Notes: generated by a model from the letters alone, not told the origin. 64,000 bases of DNA from Marinobacter salinisoli (GCF_017301335.1 NZ_CP071247.1:1860001-1924000); one strand, 5' to 3'; shown: positions 37,842-46,420, counted from the stretch's first letter. Made by a program: numbers and translations.

Positions 37842-38651
37842 ATGCAGATCCAAGACACGATGGTCTCTCTTGGCGACGGCGTCTCGGTCGAGGCGCGACG
37901 TATCCGCCACAACAAGCCTTCGGGGCCAACGCTGGTTTTCCTGCACGAATCCCTGGGCAGCATTGCCCTGTGGCGCCGGTTCCCGGAACAGCTGGCTGAG
38001 GCCACCGGATTGGATGCCCTGGTCTTCAACCGTCTTGGCTATGGGCGGTCGTCGGATGAAGTCCTGCCGCGGCCCTACGACTACCTGCAACAGCATGGCG
38101 AACATTGGCTGCCCCGCCTTCTGGACACCCTGGCGATCGATCAGGTGGTGCTTGTCGGGCACAGCGACGGGGGCTCTATCGCGCTGTTTGCCGCGGGCGC
38201 GCTTGGGGAGCGTGTCCGGGCGCTGGTGACCATGGCGGCGCACACCTACGCCGATCACCTGACCCTAAAAGGCATCCGGGACATGACAGTGAAGTACCGG
38301 GAAACCGATCTGCGCGACAAGCTGTGGCGCTACCACGGTGCCCGCACTGACGAGCTGTTCACCGCCTGGCACACCGTATGGCTGGATGAGGCGTTTCAGC
38401 GCCATCTGGATTTCAGTGGGGCGCTGGCGGCAATCACGTGTCCGTCTCTGATCATTCAGGGTGACAACGACGAATACGGGCTGCCGCAGCAGGTGACGGA
38501 CATTGCCGAAGGCATCGGGGACACGGCCCGGGCGGTGTTCATGGCGGACACGGGCCACGCTCCGCATCTGGAAAAACCAGCTCAGGTTGGGGATTTGATA
38601 TGCGACTTTTTGCCTAGTGAACTGGCCCGAAAAAGTGCAGTAATGAGTTGA
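37842..38651 (+). CDS. Alpha/beta-fold hydrolase
   Basis: 269 residues with the nucleophile elbow VGHSDGGSIAL, the oxyanion region FLHESLGSIALWRRFP and the catalytic histidine in DTGHAPHLEKP; the acid is probably Asp in IQGDNDEYGLP. GHSDGG-type hydrolases act on C-C or ester bonds of small acids. It lies between a thioesterase and the ABC transporter genes; its stop overlaps the LiuR-type box. Substrate unknown. Confidence 0.86.
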   Translation: MQIQDTMVSLGDGVSVEARRIRHNKPSGPTLVFLHESLGSIALWRRFPEQLAEATGLDALVFNRLGYGRSSDEVLPRPYDYLQQHGEHWLPRLLDTLAIDQVVLVGHSDGGSIALFAAGALGERVRALVTMAAHTYADHLTLKGIRDMTVKYRETDLRDKLWRYHGARTDELFTAWHTVWLDEAFQRHLDFSGALAAITCPSLIIQGDNDEYGLPQQVTDIAEGIGDTARAVFMADTGHAPHLEKPAQVGDLICDFLPSELARKSAVMS

Positions 38652-38669
38652 CGTTTACGTGTACGTCAA
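38648..38669. promoter_or_regulatory. LiuR-type box upstream of the ABC transporter operon
   Basis: Palindrome TTGACGT...ACGTCAA over 22 bases; its inner part TTTACGTGTACGTCAA (38654-38669) matches the divergent liuR box at 12 of 16 positions. Located 54 bp before the first transporter ATG. Confidence 0.65.
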
Positions 38670-38722
38670 ACTAGTCTGTGAAGTAGTTTTAATGTACAAC
38701 AATAACAAAGGTAGACTGGCTC

Positions 38723-39526
38723 ATGAGTGAACAGTACGTTCTGGAGACCCGCAACCTTGTCAAAGAATTCAAGGGGTTTGTTGCGGTCGACGACGTGAAT
38801 CTGAAGATTCAGAAGGGCCATATCCATGCCCTGATCGGCCCCAACGGTGCAGGCAAGACCACGGTCTTTAATCTGCTCACCAAATTCCTCATCCCGACCC
38901 GTGGCCAGATCCTGTTCAATGGCCAGGACATCACTGCCATGAAGTCGGCCGCCATTGCCCGTAAAGGGGTGGTGCGCTCCTTTCAGATCTCGGCGGTGTT
39001 CCCGCACATGACGGCGCTGGAGAACATCCGTGTTGCCTTGCAGAGCTTCGAAGGTACGTCCTTCAGTTTCTGGAAATCGGGGAATTCGCTGAACAAGCTC
39101 AACGAACGCTGTATGGAACTGCTCGATGCCGTGGGCCTGGCTGAGTACGCCAATACCACCACGGTGGAGCTTGCCTATGGCCGCAAGCGAGCGCTCGAGC
39201 TGGCGACAACCCTGGCCATGGAGCCCGAGCTGTTGCTGCTTGACGAGCCGACCCAGGGCATGGGCGCCGAGGATGTTGACCGTGTTGTCGAACTGGTGCG
39301 CAAGGCCGCACAGGGGCGCACGGTGCTGATGGTCGAGCACAACCTCAGCGTGGTGAGCAAACTGTGTGACCGGATTACGGTGCTGGCCCAGGGGGCGGTG
39401 CTTACCGAAGGCGATTACGACACGGTGTCGGCCGACCCGCGCGTCCGGGAAGTCTATATGGGCAGCAGTGACAGCGGTGAGCGCGGCACGGGCGCGGTGG
39501 AAAGCCAGAAGGAGGCCGCCCAATGA
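38723..39526 (+). CDS. livG: Branched-chain amino-acid-type ABC transporter ATP-binding protein
   Basis: 267 residues. Walker A GPNGAGKTTV, LivG-specific insertion with FQISAVFPHMTALENI, and Walker B LLLLDEPTQGMG; the usual signature LSGG is replaced by LAYGRKRALELA, as is typical of LivG. First gene of a five-gene transporter operon (ATPases, binding protein, two permeases). The LiuR-type box in front suggests control with BCAA catabolism. Substrate could also be a short amide, urea or an acid, since this family transports several; the neighbouring acyl-CoA genes favour a carboxylic acid or amino acid. Confidence 0.92.
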   Translation: MSEQYVLETRNLVKEFKGFVAVDDVNLKIQKGHIHALIGPNGAGKTTVFNLLTKFLIPTRGQILFNGQDITAMKSAAIARKGVVRSFQISAVFPHMTALENIRVALQSFEGTSFSFWKSGNSLNKLNERCMELLDAVGLAEYANTTTVELAYGRKRALELATTLAMEPELLLLDEPTQGMGAEDVDRVVELVRKAAQGRTVLMVEHNLSVVSKLCDRITVLAQGAVLTEGDYDTVSADPRVREVYMGSSDSGERGTGAVESQKEAAQ

Positions 39527-40245
39527 GCCAGCGTGCGGACCGAGAATACGAACAGCTGCGGGTGTCCGGGTTGCACGCCTTTTACGGCGAATCCCACATC
39601 CTGCATGGCATCGATCTGGTGGTGAACCGCGGCGAGCTGGTGACGCTGCTGGGCCGCAACGGGGCGGGGCGCAGCACCACGCTCAAGTCAATCATGAACA
39701 TGGTGGGCCGCCGCACCGGCTCCATCATGATCAACGGGGAAGAGACGATGTCGTGTGCCCCGCACCACATCGCCCGGCTGGGTGTCGGGTATTGCCCCGA
39801 GCATCGGGGCATCTTTTCCGCCCTCAACGTGCAGGAAAATCTCACCCTGCCACCGGTGGTGCGCAGCGGCGGCATGAGCCTCGAAGAAATCTACGAGATG
39901 TTCCCCAACCTTTACGAACGGCGCTTCAGCCAAGGCACCAAGCTCTCCGGTGGTGAACAGCAGATGCTGGCCATGGCCCGCATTCTGCGCACCGGCGCCA
40001 ATATGCTGTTGCTGGACGAAATCACCGAAGGCCTGGCCCCGGTGATTGTCGAGAAACTGGGTGAGGTGCTGGTCAGGCTCAAGGAAAAGGGCTTGACCAT
40101 CGTACTGGTCGAACAGAATTTCCACTTCGCAGCGCCGCTGGCCGACCGCCATTACGTGGTGGAACACGGGCAGATTGTGGAGGAAATCAGCGCTGGCGAA
40201 CTGAGCGCCAAGCAGTCAGTGCTGGACAGCTATCTGGGGGTGTGA
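39523..40245 (+). CDS. livF: Branched-chain amino-acid-type ABC transporter ATP-binding protein
   Basis: 240 residues; ATGA overlap with livG. Walker A is GRNGAGRSTT, where the usual Lys before Ser/Thr is replaced by Arg (GAGRST instead of GAGKST), which is atypical and may lower ATP hydrolysis. Signature LSGGEQQMLAMAR and Walker B MLLLDEITEGLAP are intact. The LivG partner has a normal Walker A, so the dimer could still be driven by one good site. Confidence 0.92.
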   Translation: MSQRADREYEQLRVSGLHAFYGESHILHGIDLVVNRGELVTLLGRNGAGRSTTLKSIMNMVGRRTGSIMINGEETMSCAPHHIARLGVGYCPEHRGIFSALNVQENLTLPPVVRSGGMSLEEIYEMFPNLYERRFSQGTKLSGGEQQMLAMARILRTGANMLLLDEITEGLAPVIVEKLGEVLVRLKEKGLTIVLVEQNFHFAAPLADRHYVVEHGQIVEEISAGELSAKQSVLDSYLGV

Positions 40246-40323
40246 TCCCAGCCAGGCAAGACCGAGAGAACAAGAGCAACAACAAACCCGAACCAACGCA
40301 AAAACAGTAGCGGAGATACAACA

Positions 40324-41538
40324 ATGACAATGATGAAAAAGCTTCTGACTTCAGCCGTTGCCTCAGCCATGATGGCCGGTGGTGCCCAGGCCGCCATTTC
40401 CGGCGATACCGTCAAGATCGGTTACCTGGCGGACATGTCAGGCACCTACCGGGATCTGGCGGGCCCCAACGGTCTGAAAGCGATGGAAATGGCCATTGCC
40501 GACTTCGGTGGCAAGGTAAATGGCGCCAAGATTGAAGTGGTCAGCGCTGACGACCGCAACAGCGCGGACGTGGCCTCCAGCACCGTGCGCCGCTGGGTTG
40601 AAAACGACGAGGTCGATCTGGTGGCCGGGCTTGTAGCCTCCTCTGTATCCATTGCCGTCAGCGATATCCTTGAAGAGAACGACAAGCTGGGGATCATTTC
40701 CGGCTCCGCAGCCTCCAGCATCACCAACGAGCACTGCACCCCGAACCATATCCACTATGTGTACGACACCTATCCGCTGGCTAACGGTACCGCCAGTGCA
40801 GTGGTCAAAGAGGGTGGCAAAAGCTGGTTCATCCTGACCGCCGATTACGCCTTCGGCCATGCCCTTGAGGGTGATGTATCCAGCGTGGTTCAGGAGAACG
40901 GTGGCGAAGTGGTTGACACGCTGCGCCATCCGTTCCCGACTCCGGACTTCTCTTCCTTCATCCTGCAGGCCCAGGCCTCCGGCGCTGACGTCGTGGCACT
41001 GGCCAACGCCGGCGCCGACACCACCAACGCCATCAACACCGCTGGCGAATTCGGGCTGACCCAGTCCGGCCAGACGCTGGCGGCGCTGCTTCTGTTCCTG
41101 ACCGACGTTAACGCTCTGGGCGTCGAAGCGGCCCAGGGCATCCAGCTCACTACGGGCTGGTACTGGGACATGAACGACGAGACCCGCGAATGGTCGGATC
41201 GCTTCATGGAGCAGACCGGCGTGCGTCCGACCATGGTTCACGCGGGTATCTACTCCAGCACCATGCAGTATCTGAAGGCGGTTGAAGAAACCGGTTCCGA
41301 CGATGCCCAGACCGTGCGCAAGCAGATGATGGCTACCCCGATCAACGATATGTTCGCCAGCAACGGCAAAATCCGCGAAGACGGCCGGATGGTGCACGAC
41401 ATGTACCTGGCCGAGGTGAAAACTCCGGATGAGTCGAAAAGCGAGTGGGATCTGTACAAGATTCTGCGGACCATCCCGGCCGATGAAGCCTATCGTCCGC
41501 TTTCTGAGAGCAAGTGCCCACTGGTAACCAGCAAGTAA
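40324..41538 (+). CDS. ABC transporter periplasmic substrate-binding protein (Leu/Ile/Val family)
   Basis: 404 residues with signal peptide MKKLLTSAVASAMMAGGAQA and a type I periplasmic-binding fold (IGYLADMSGTYRDLAGPNGL, ADYAFGHALEGDVSSVV, VVALANAGADTTNAIN). Members bind branched-chain amino acids, amides or aromatic acids; the exact ligand is not readable. A strong stem-loop right after the stop probably protects or raises its mRNA relative to the permease genes. Confidence 0.9.
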   Translation: MTMMKKLLTSAVASAMMAGGAQAAISGDTVKIGYLADMSGTYRDLAGPNGLKAMEMAIADFGGKVNGAKIEVVSADDRNSADVASSTVRRWVENDEVDLVAGLVASSVSIAVSDILEENDKLGIISGSAASSITNEHCTPNHIHYVYDTYPLANGTASAVVKEGGKSWFILTADYAFGHALEGDVSSVVQENGGEVVDTLRHPFPTPDFSSFILQAQASGADVVALANAGADTTNAINTAGEFGLTQSGQTLAALLLFLTDVNALGVEAAQGIQLTTGWYWDMNDETREWSDRFMEQTGVRPTMVHAGIYSSTMQYLKAVEETGSDDAQTVRKQMMATPINDMFASNGKIREDGRMVHDMYLAEVKTPDESKSEWDLYKILRTIPADEAYRPLSESKCPLVTSK

Positions 41539-41607
41539 GAGCGTAACCTCCGGGGCTCTCCGGCCCGCATGGCCGGCGAGCTTCCGGAATCCGCAACGGC
41601 GCTCTTA
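41536..41607 (+). terminator. Nested intercistronic stem-loop after the binding-protein gene
   Basis: Outer stem TAAGAGCG / CGCTCTTA (41536-41543 / 41600-41607) encloses a CTC-T-CCGGCC / GGCCGG-C-GAG hairpin (41556-41580, loop CGCAT). Without a T-run, so more likely a processing or mRNA-protecting element or partial attenuator than a full terminator. Confidence 0.6.
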
Positions 41608-41642
41608 GCGAATACGTCTGCGCTGCTTTTGGAGTTAGCAAC

Positions 41643-42530
41643 ATGTCGATGATTTTCGGTGTCCCCCTTGCCGTGCTGTCCGGCCAGCTTCTGATCGGGG
41701 TCATTAACGGCGCGTTCTATGCGCTGTTGAGTCTCGGGCTGGCCGTTATTTTTGGTTTGCTCAAGATTATCAACTTCGCCCACGGGGCGATGTACATGCT
41801 CGGTGCCATGGCCACCGTCATCCTGTTCGACGTTCTGGGTGTCAGCTACTGGGTTGCGCTCATCATGGCGCCGCTGCTTGTCGGTGTAGTCGGGGTGCTG
41901 ATCGAATACTTCCTGCTGCGTCGCATTGCCGGACAGGACCACATTTACAGCCTGTTGCTGACCTTCGGTATCGCCCTGCTGCTGCAAGGGGTACTGACCA
42001 ACATCTATGGCGTGTCGGGTATGCGTTACTCCATGCCGGATCTGTTCAAGGGCGGGGTCAATCTGGGCTTCATGTTCCTGCCGTACTACCGGGCCTGGGT
42101 TATCGTGATTGCCCTGCTGGTCTGTTTCGGTACCTGGTTCATGATTGAGAAGACCAAGCTGGGCTCATACCTGCGGGCCGGCACAGAAGATGCCGAGCTT
42201 ATGCAGGGTTTCGGCATCAACGTGCCTTTGCTGGTCAGCCTTACCTACGGCTTCGGGGTCATGCTGGCGGCCTTCGCCGGGGTTCTGGCGGCGCCGATTT
42301 ATTCCGTTACGCCGGTGATGGGCTCCCACATACTGATTACCGTGTTCGCGGTTGTTGTTATCGGCGGCATGGGTTCCATCGGGGGCGCGATCATCACCGG
42401 TATCCTGATGGGGGTGATTGAAGGTCTCACCAAAACCTTCTATCCGCCGGCCTCATCCGCCGTGATCTTCCTGGTCATGGTGGTGGTGCTGATGTTCCGG
42501 CCTGCGGGTCTGTTTGGTAAGGAGGCTTAA
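41643..42530 (+). CDS. livH: Branched-chain amino-acid-type ABC transporter permease LivH
   Basis: 295 residues with about eight hydrophobic segments and the LivH phrases FYALLSLGLAVIFGLLKIIN and FAHGAMYMLGAM at the N-terminus and VIGGMGSIGGAIITGILMG near the C-terminus. Inner-membrane half of the translocation pore. Starts 35 bp after the stem-loop; ends 2 bp before livM. Confidence 0.93.
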   Translation: MSMIFGVPLAVLSGQLLIGVINGAFYALLSLGLAVIFGLLKIINFAHGAMYMLGAMATVILFDVLGVSYWVALIMAPLLVGVVGVLIEYFLLRRIAGQDHIYSLLLTFGIALLLQGVLTNIYGVSGMRYSMPDLFKGGVNLGFMFLPYYRAWVIVIALLVCFGTWFMIEKTKLGSYLRAGTEDAELMQGFGINVPLLVSLTYGFGVMLAAFAGVLAAPIYSVTPVMGSHILITVFAVVVIGGMGSIGGAIITGILMGVIEGLTKTFYPPASSAVIFLVMVVVLMFRPAGLFGKEA

Positions 42531-42532
42531 CC

Positions 42533-43528
42533 ATGAGCCAGTCGTTCAATCCGGCCGATATCCATAACGCAATCCTCGAACAGCAGAAGGTTCAGGACCG
42601 CAAGAAAATGCTGCTCAACGGGGTGCTGGTGCTGCTGCTGATGGCAGCACCATTCGTCATGTATCCGGTCTTCCTGATGAAGATCCTGTGCTTCGCCCTG
42701 TTCGCGGTGGCCTTTAACCTGCTGTTTGGCTTTACCGGGTTGTTGTCCTTCGGCCACGCCGCTTTTCTGGCTACCGGTGGCTACACCACGGGGTATTTGC
42801 TCAGTAACTATTCCGGTTTGACCACCGAAGTTGGCATTCTCGCGGGGACCGCGGTGGCCACGGGCCTGGGCCTGGCCTTTGCCCTGCTGTCTATTCGCCG
42901 GCAGGGCATCTATTTCGCCATGGTCACCCTGGCACTGGCGCAGCTGGTGTTCTTCTTCTTCGTTCAGTCCGAGTTCACTGGCGGTGAAGACGGCATGCAC
43001 GGTATTCCCCGGGGCCACCTGTTCGGGGTGATCAATCTCGAGGATAACCTGAACATGTACTACTTCGTGCTGGCGGTGTTCCTGGGCTGTTATCTGCTGG
43101 TCCAGCGGATCGTGAGCAGCCCGTATGGTCAGGTGCTCAAGTCCATCAAGCAGAATGAACCCCGTGCGGTCTCGCTGGGTTACAACGTCGACCGCTATAA
43201 AATACTGGCGTTCGTGATCTCGGCCGCCCTGGCGGGCCTGGCCGGGTCAATGAAGTCAGTGGTGTTCCAGCTGACCTCGTTGAACGATGCCCACTGGCAC
43301 ATGTCAGGCGAGGTGATCCTGATGACGCTGGTGGGCGGCATGGGCACCTTGCTCGGCCCCGTCGTTGGCGCCACCTTCGTGGTGAACGTGGAGTACCAGT
43401 TGTCGCAGGGCTCCCTGCGCGACTGGGTCGACCCGATTCTGGGGGGCATCTTCATCCTGACGGTGCTGGCCTTCCGCAGCGGTATCGTCGGCGAGATCCA
43501 GAAGTTCCTCCGGAAAAACATGGGCTAG
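42533..43528 (+). CDS. livM: Branched-chain amino-acid-type ABC transporter permease LivM
   Basis: 331 residues, membrane permease partner of LivH. Family phrases FNLLFGFTGLLSFGHAAFLATG and ALAGLAGSMKSV and GMGTLLGPVVGA are visible. The N-terminus has a soluble 25-residue lead before the first helix. Last gene of the operon; a strong terminator follows 20 bp later. Confidence 0.93.
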   Translation: MSQSFNPADIHNAILEQQKVQDRKKMLLNGVLVLLLMAAPFVMYPVFLMKILCFALFAVAFNLLFGFTGLLSFGHAAFLATGGYTTGYLLSNYSGLTTEVGILAGTAVATGLGLAFALLSIRRQGIYFAMVTLALAQLVFFFFVQSEFTGGEDGMHGIPRGHLFGVINLEDNLNMYYFVLAVFLGCYLLVQRIVSSPYGQVLKSIKQNEPRAVSLGYNVDRYKILAFVISAALAGLAGSMKSVVFQLTSLNDAHWHMSGEVILMTLVGGMGTLLGPVVGATFVVNVEYQLSQGSLRDWVDPILGGIFILTVLAFRSGIVGEIQKFLRKNMG

Positions 43529-43548
43529 GCCCAAAGCCTGCCAGGGTC

Positions 43549-43578
43549 AAAAAAGCCGCTGTCCGTAGCGGCTTTTTT
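43549..43578. terminator. Bidirectional rho-independent terminator
   Basis: Perfect stem AAAAAAGCCGCT / AGCGGCTTTTTT with loop GTCCGT, directly after livM. The symmetric A/T runs suit both strands. Confidence 0.95.
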
Positions 43579-43628
43579 GTGCGTGTCCGATGCCTCGGGG
43601 GAAAGTCCACCGAAACAGGAGAACGACG

Positions 43629-43874
43629 ATGCCGAAGGTGTGGATACCCCTAGTCGAGAAATTCGGCGGTCAGCATCATGGGTATTTTCTGCCGTCGGAA
43701 GGTGCCAACAAGATCGCTATCGCACTATTCACGTTCGAGTCGCTGGCAGCCTATGAAGAATACCGTGAGGCCTCGTTGCACGACTCAGCCTGACAAGCCG
43801 CCTTCAAATACGCCGGAGAAACTCGTTGTGTACTAAGCTGTAAGCGCAGTTTTATGAGGCCGGTTTTTGAGTGA
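43629..43874 (+). pseudogene. NIPSNAP-family protein remnant with in-frame TGA
   Basis: Reading starts at ATG 43629 (GGAG upstream) with VWIPLVEKFGGQHHGYFLP, SEGANKIAIALF and AAYEEYRE, the body of a NIPSNAP protein. A TGA at 43791 stops it at 54 residues, yet the same frame continues after it with QAAFKYAGETRC and RSFMRPVFE to a second stop at 43872. Relatives as I recall them read ECQAAFKYAEETRC there, so TGC to TGA is likely. About 25 N-terminal residues of the family are also missing. Confidence 0.8.
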
Positions 43875-43960
43875 ACTTGTAACAAGTGCATTAAGTCTGC
43901 TCCGGCCAAGGGTTAGCTGATGAGAGCACATCAGCCCAACTGCCAGGAGAGAGCTAAACC

Positions 43961-45586
43961 GTGAAACTAACAGCATTTTTAAACCCCATCGGTGGGGCAC
44001 TAATCGCTGTGTTACTCGTTTCAGCAGGGGCCCATGCCCAGCAAAACAACCAAATGCCACCCAAGAACCCCTTCCTCATTCAAGACAGCTTCTTCCCGAT
44101 GGTTCATTACAATTCGGCCCAGACGGATGTGGTGGAGAATAGCTACGGAGGTGGTGGCCGGGTGGTGAAGCCCGAGGAGGTCAATTTCCAACCCGGTGGG
44201 ATGGGGAATCCCGGCTTGGCCCACCGTCGCTATCAGGATGGTCGGGAGGCCATCTGCGTTTCGGGCCCCGGCCGGGTGGCCAAGTATCGTTTCGACGAGG
44301 GGCGACTCGAACTGATCAATGAAATCAAGATCCCCGGGCATGAGTCCGACTACATGTCAGGCAAGGAGCTGGCCGAACTGGTTGCGAAACTCGACGCGGT
44401 CGGTACCAATGACGAAGAGTTCCTGGCCATCACCCAGGCGGTCGCCAAGAAGACCGGGATTTCCTCGGAGAGTTGGCCAAATGGCATGTACGGGATGATG
44501 GATCGGGATGGTTACTTCTATGCCGGCTTCGGGACGGTTCTGTACAAGTTTGGCGACAAGACTCCAGGAGATGCAGGGTCGGAGCTTGTGGTCGTCGCCA
44601 AGCGTGACATCAAGAATGACCTGCCCGAGGAATTGGCCGCAGAGGTCAGCCGCTTTCTTGGCGTGAACATGACTTACGACGGTCATGTGGTGGTGGCGCT
44701 CTCGGGTGTGATTGGCATCCTCGACCGGGATCTCACCAAGTCTTGGTTGGCGCCAATTCCCGGTGAGGCCCTCGACAATGGCGTTATTGCTGACGAAAAC
44801 AATGGCATTTACGTAGTCACCGACAAGTTCATGCGCAAGCTGGTGTGGAAAGGCGATGAGCTTTCTCTGGATGAGGCCGACGGTGCCTGGAAGGAGCCCT
44901 ACGACTGGGTCAAGAAAAAGGGTTCATTGTCCCGTGGATCGGGAACCACACCGACGTTGATGGGCTTTGGTGAGGGCAACGACCGGCTGGTGTTGACGGT
45001 GGATCAGGGCGACCCGGTAAAGGTGGTGGCGTTCTGGCGGGATGAGATTCCGGATGACGCAGTAGCGGTGCAAGGCGCTCCAAGCAAACGCACCGCGGGA
45101 TCAGCGGCGATCTCCTTTCCGGTCAAGACCACCATCGAATGGTCTCCGCATGTTTATGGCTACGGCACCATGGTGATGGGATCCGAGTTCCCGAGAGTGA
45201 TTCCGGCGGACAAAGGTCTGGACCTTCTCTCTACCGTTATGACCATGGGCACCACGGTGCCGGGCCCGCGGGGCGCCGAGAAGTTCCAGTGGAACACCGA
45301 AACCAACCGTCTCGAAAGTGCCTGGGTGTACAACGACAAAGGATTGGCGTGGCAGCTGTCCCCCATCTCCACCGTCGATAACGCCGTCTATCTCAACACA
45401 GCCAAGGACGGCCTGTACTCGCTGACTGGTCTTGATTGGGACACGGGTAAGGTAATCGGCACGATCACGCTTGGAAAGAGCGTCAAGTTCAACACCGGCG
45501 GAACCTTCGTGACCCCTTTGTCCGATGGCGGCCTGTATATCAATGGCTTTTTCGGCCCGGTACGTATCGCCGCGCCGGCGAGATAG
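43961..45586 (+). CDS. Secreted protein of unknown function, beta-propeller-like
   Basis: 541 residues from GTG 43961, with AGGAGAG upstream. Signal peptide ALIAVLLVSAGAHA. The rest has repeated short blades such as GMYGMMDRDGYFYAGFGTVLY, MTYDGHVVVALSGVIGILD, GVIADENNGIYVV and NAVYLNTAKDGLYSLTGLDW, suggesting a six- or seven-bladed propeller of the SMP-30/gluconolaconase or quinoprotein style. I do not recognise a named family. Cysteine-poor (one), predicted soluble in the periplasm or outside. Stands alone between the livM terminator/NIPSNAP remnant and the integron cassette. Confidence 0.75.
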   Translation: MKLTAFLNPIGGALIAVLLVSAGAHAQQNNQMPPKNPFLIQDSFFPMVHYNSAQTDVVENSYGGGGRVVKPEEVNFQPGGMGNPGLAHRRYQDGREAICVSGPGRVAKYRFDEGRLELINEIKIPGHESDYMSGKELAELVAKLDAVGTNDEEFLAITQAVAKKTGISSESWPNGMYGMMDRDGYFYAGFGTVLYKFGDKTPGDAGSELVVVAKRDIKNDLPEELAAEVSRFLGVNMTYDGHVVVALSGVIGILDRDLTKSWLAPIPGEALDNGVIADENNGIYVVTDKFMRKLVWKGDELSLDEADGAWKEPYDWVKKKGSLSRGSGTTPTLMGFGEGNDRLVLTVDQGDPVKVVAFWRDEIPDDAVAVQGAPSKRTAGSAAISFPVKTTIEWSPHVYGYGTMVMGSEFPRVIPADKGLDLLSTVMTMGTTVPGPRGAEKFQWNTETNRLESAWVYNDKGLAWQLSPISTVDNAVYLNTAKDGLYSLTGLDWDTGKVIGTITLGKSVKFNTGGTFVTPLSDGGLYINGFFGPVRIAAPAR

Positions 45587-45708
45587 GTTGACAACAACCT
45601 GAGTTCAAAGAACGGTCCACCCCAACGTGAAGGACGCAAAGCATTGGCAGCGCCCGTGTTATACGGGCGTTCAGCCCCCCTCCTGAGGTCGCGCCCCTGC
45701 CGCTAACG

Positions 45709-46407
45709 TTATAGGTCATCTAAATGAAATGCTCAGTATTCATCGCTACAAGTGCTGACGGTTACATCGCAACCGCTGACGATAGTGTTGAGTGGCTTGA
45801 AACAGCTGGAAAACCTAATGTCGACCTTGGTGGTCAGGCTGACATGGGCTTCAACGATTATATTGCTTCAGTCGATTGCATGATCATGGGTCGTAACTGC
45901 ATGGAAAAGCTAGCTAGCTTTAACCTTACCGATGACCAGTGGCCTTATAAAGACATTCGAATTATTGCGCTAAGTAAAACAGTCACCGAGCCCCCGAAAA
46001 ATCTGGCAGGTAAAATCGAAATGTATTCAGGTGATATTCGTCAACTCATTAAGGAGCTTGAAAGTTCAAACTTTAAACACGCTTACATAGATGGCGGCGA
46101 AACCATTACCTCTTTCCTTAATGAGCAACTTATTAATGAAATAACCATCACTCAAGCTCCTTTATTACTGGGGTCTGGCAAGCCATTGTTTGGTGATATT
46201 TTCAAAGAAGTAAAACTCACAAACGCTAAAGCAACAGCATTCCCCAACGACTTTGTTCAGGTGAGGTACGATGTCGATTACCTATAACAAGTTGCAGCAC
46301 AAACGAACCTTGGGTGCTCGGATTCCGTTCCGCCAGTTCTATTTGTGCTTGGCTTCGCCAATCCTTGAGCAAATCGATCTGGCTGCCCTTCGCCCGTGTG
46401 CAAGGCG
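45709..46407 (+). mobile_element. Intact integron gene cassette (dihydrofolate-reductase-like gene plus attC)
   Basis: 699-bp unit beginning TTATAG after a G (junction GTTATAG, 45708-45714) and ending with the G of GTTAGGG (46407-46413). The first bases of the cassette are the exact complement of the attC core CTATAAC (46282-46288), as expected if a circular cassette was inserted by an integron integrase. The ORF starts 15 bp inside and ends within the attC. No integrase gene is in the window. AT-rich against its flanks. Confidence 0.88.
45724..46287 (+). CDS. RibD C-terminal/dihydrofolate-reductase-like protein, cassette-borne
   Basis: 187 residues of the RibD_C/dihydrofolate-reductase-like fold: SVFIATSADGYIATADDSVEW (N-terminal strand and glycine-rich turn), MIMGRNCMEKL and HAYIDGGETITSFL, the NADPH-binding region. 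This group includes many uncharacterised small reductases and is distinct from trimethoprim-resistant DfrA. No strong ribosome site; only 15 bp separate it from the cassette edge, which is common for cassette genes. Its stop lies inside the attC. Clearly AT-richer than neighbouring genes, suggesting transfer. Confidence 0.88.
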   Translation: MKCSVFIATSADGYIATADDSVEWLETAGKPNVDLGGQADMGFNDYIASVDCMIMGRNCMEKLASFNLTDDQWPYKDIRIIALSKTVTEPPKNLAGKIEMYSGDIRQLIKELESSNFKHAYIDGGETITSFLNEQLINEITITQAPLLLGSGKPLFGDIFKEVKLTNAKATAFPNDFVQVRYDVDYL

Positions 46408-46413
46408 TTAGGG
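46282..46413 (+). repeat. attC recombination site
   Basis: 132 bp. Left core CTATAAC, spacer AAG, then TTGCAGCAC; right end GTGTGCAA, GGC, GTTAGGG. TTGCA-CAC pairs with GTG-TGCAA, leaving one unpaired G in the left arm, the extrahelical base that orients integron attC sites. An inner stem GCACAAA / TTTGTGC (near 46297 and 46344) continues the hairpin. Confidence 0.88.
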
Positions 46414-46420
46414 CTCCCAA

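Noticed and set aside
43791..43874. Selenocysteine decoding of the TGA in the NIPSNAP gene
   Set aside because: No clear bacterial SECIS hairpin follows, and the N-terminus of the gene is also missing; a pseudogene is simpler.
45587..45708. Upstream attC or attI before the cassette
   Set aside because: Contains a CGCCCGT/ACGGGCG hairpin and weak GGCAG/CTGCC pairing, but no left core complementary to the CTAAC-GTTATAG end; cannot be called.
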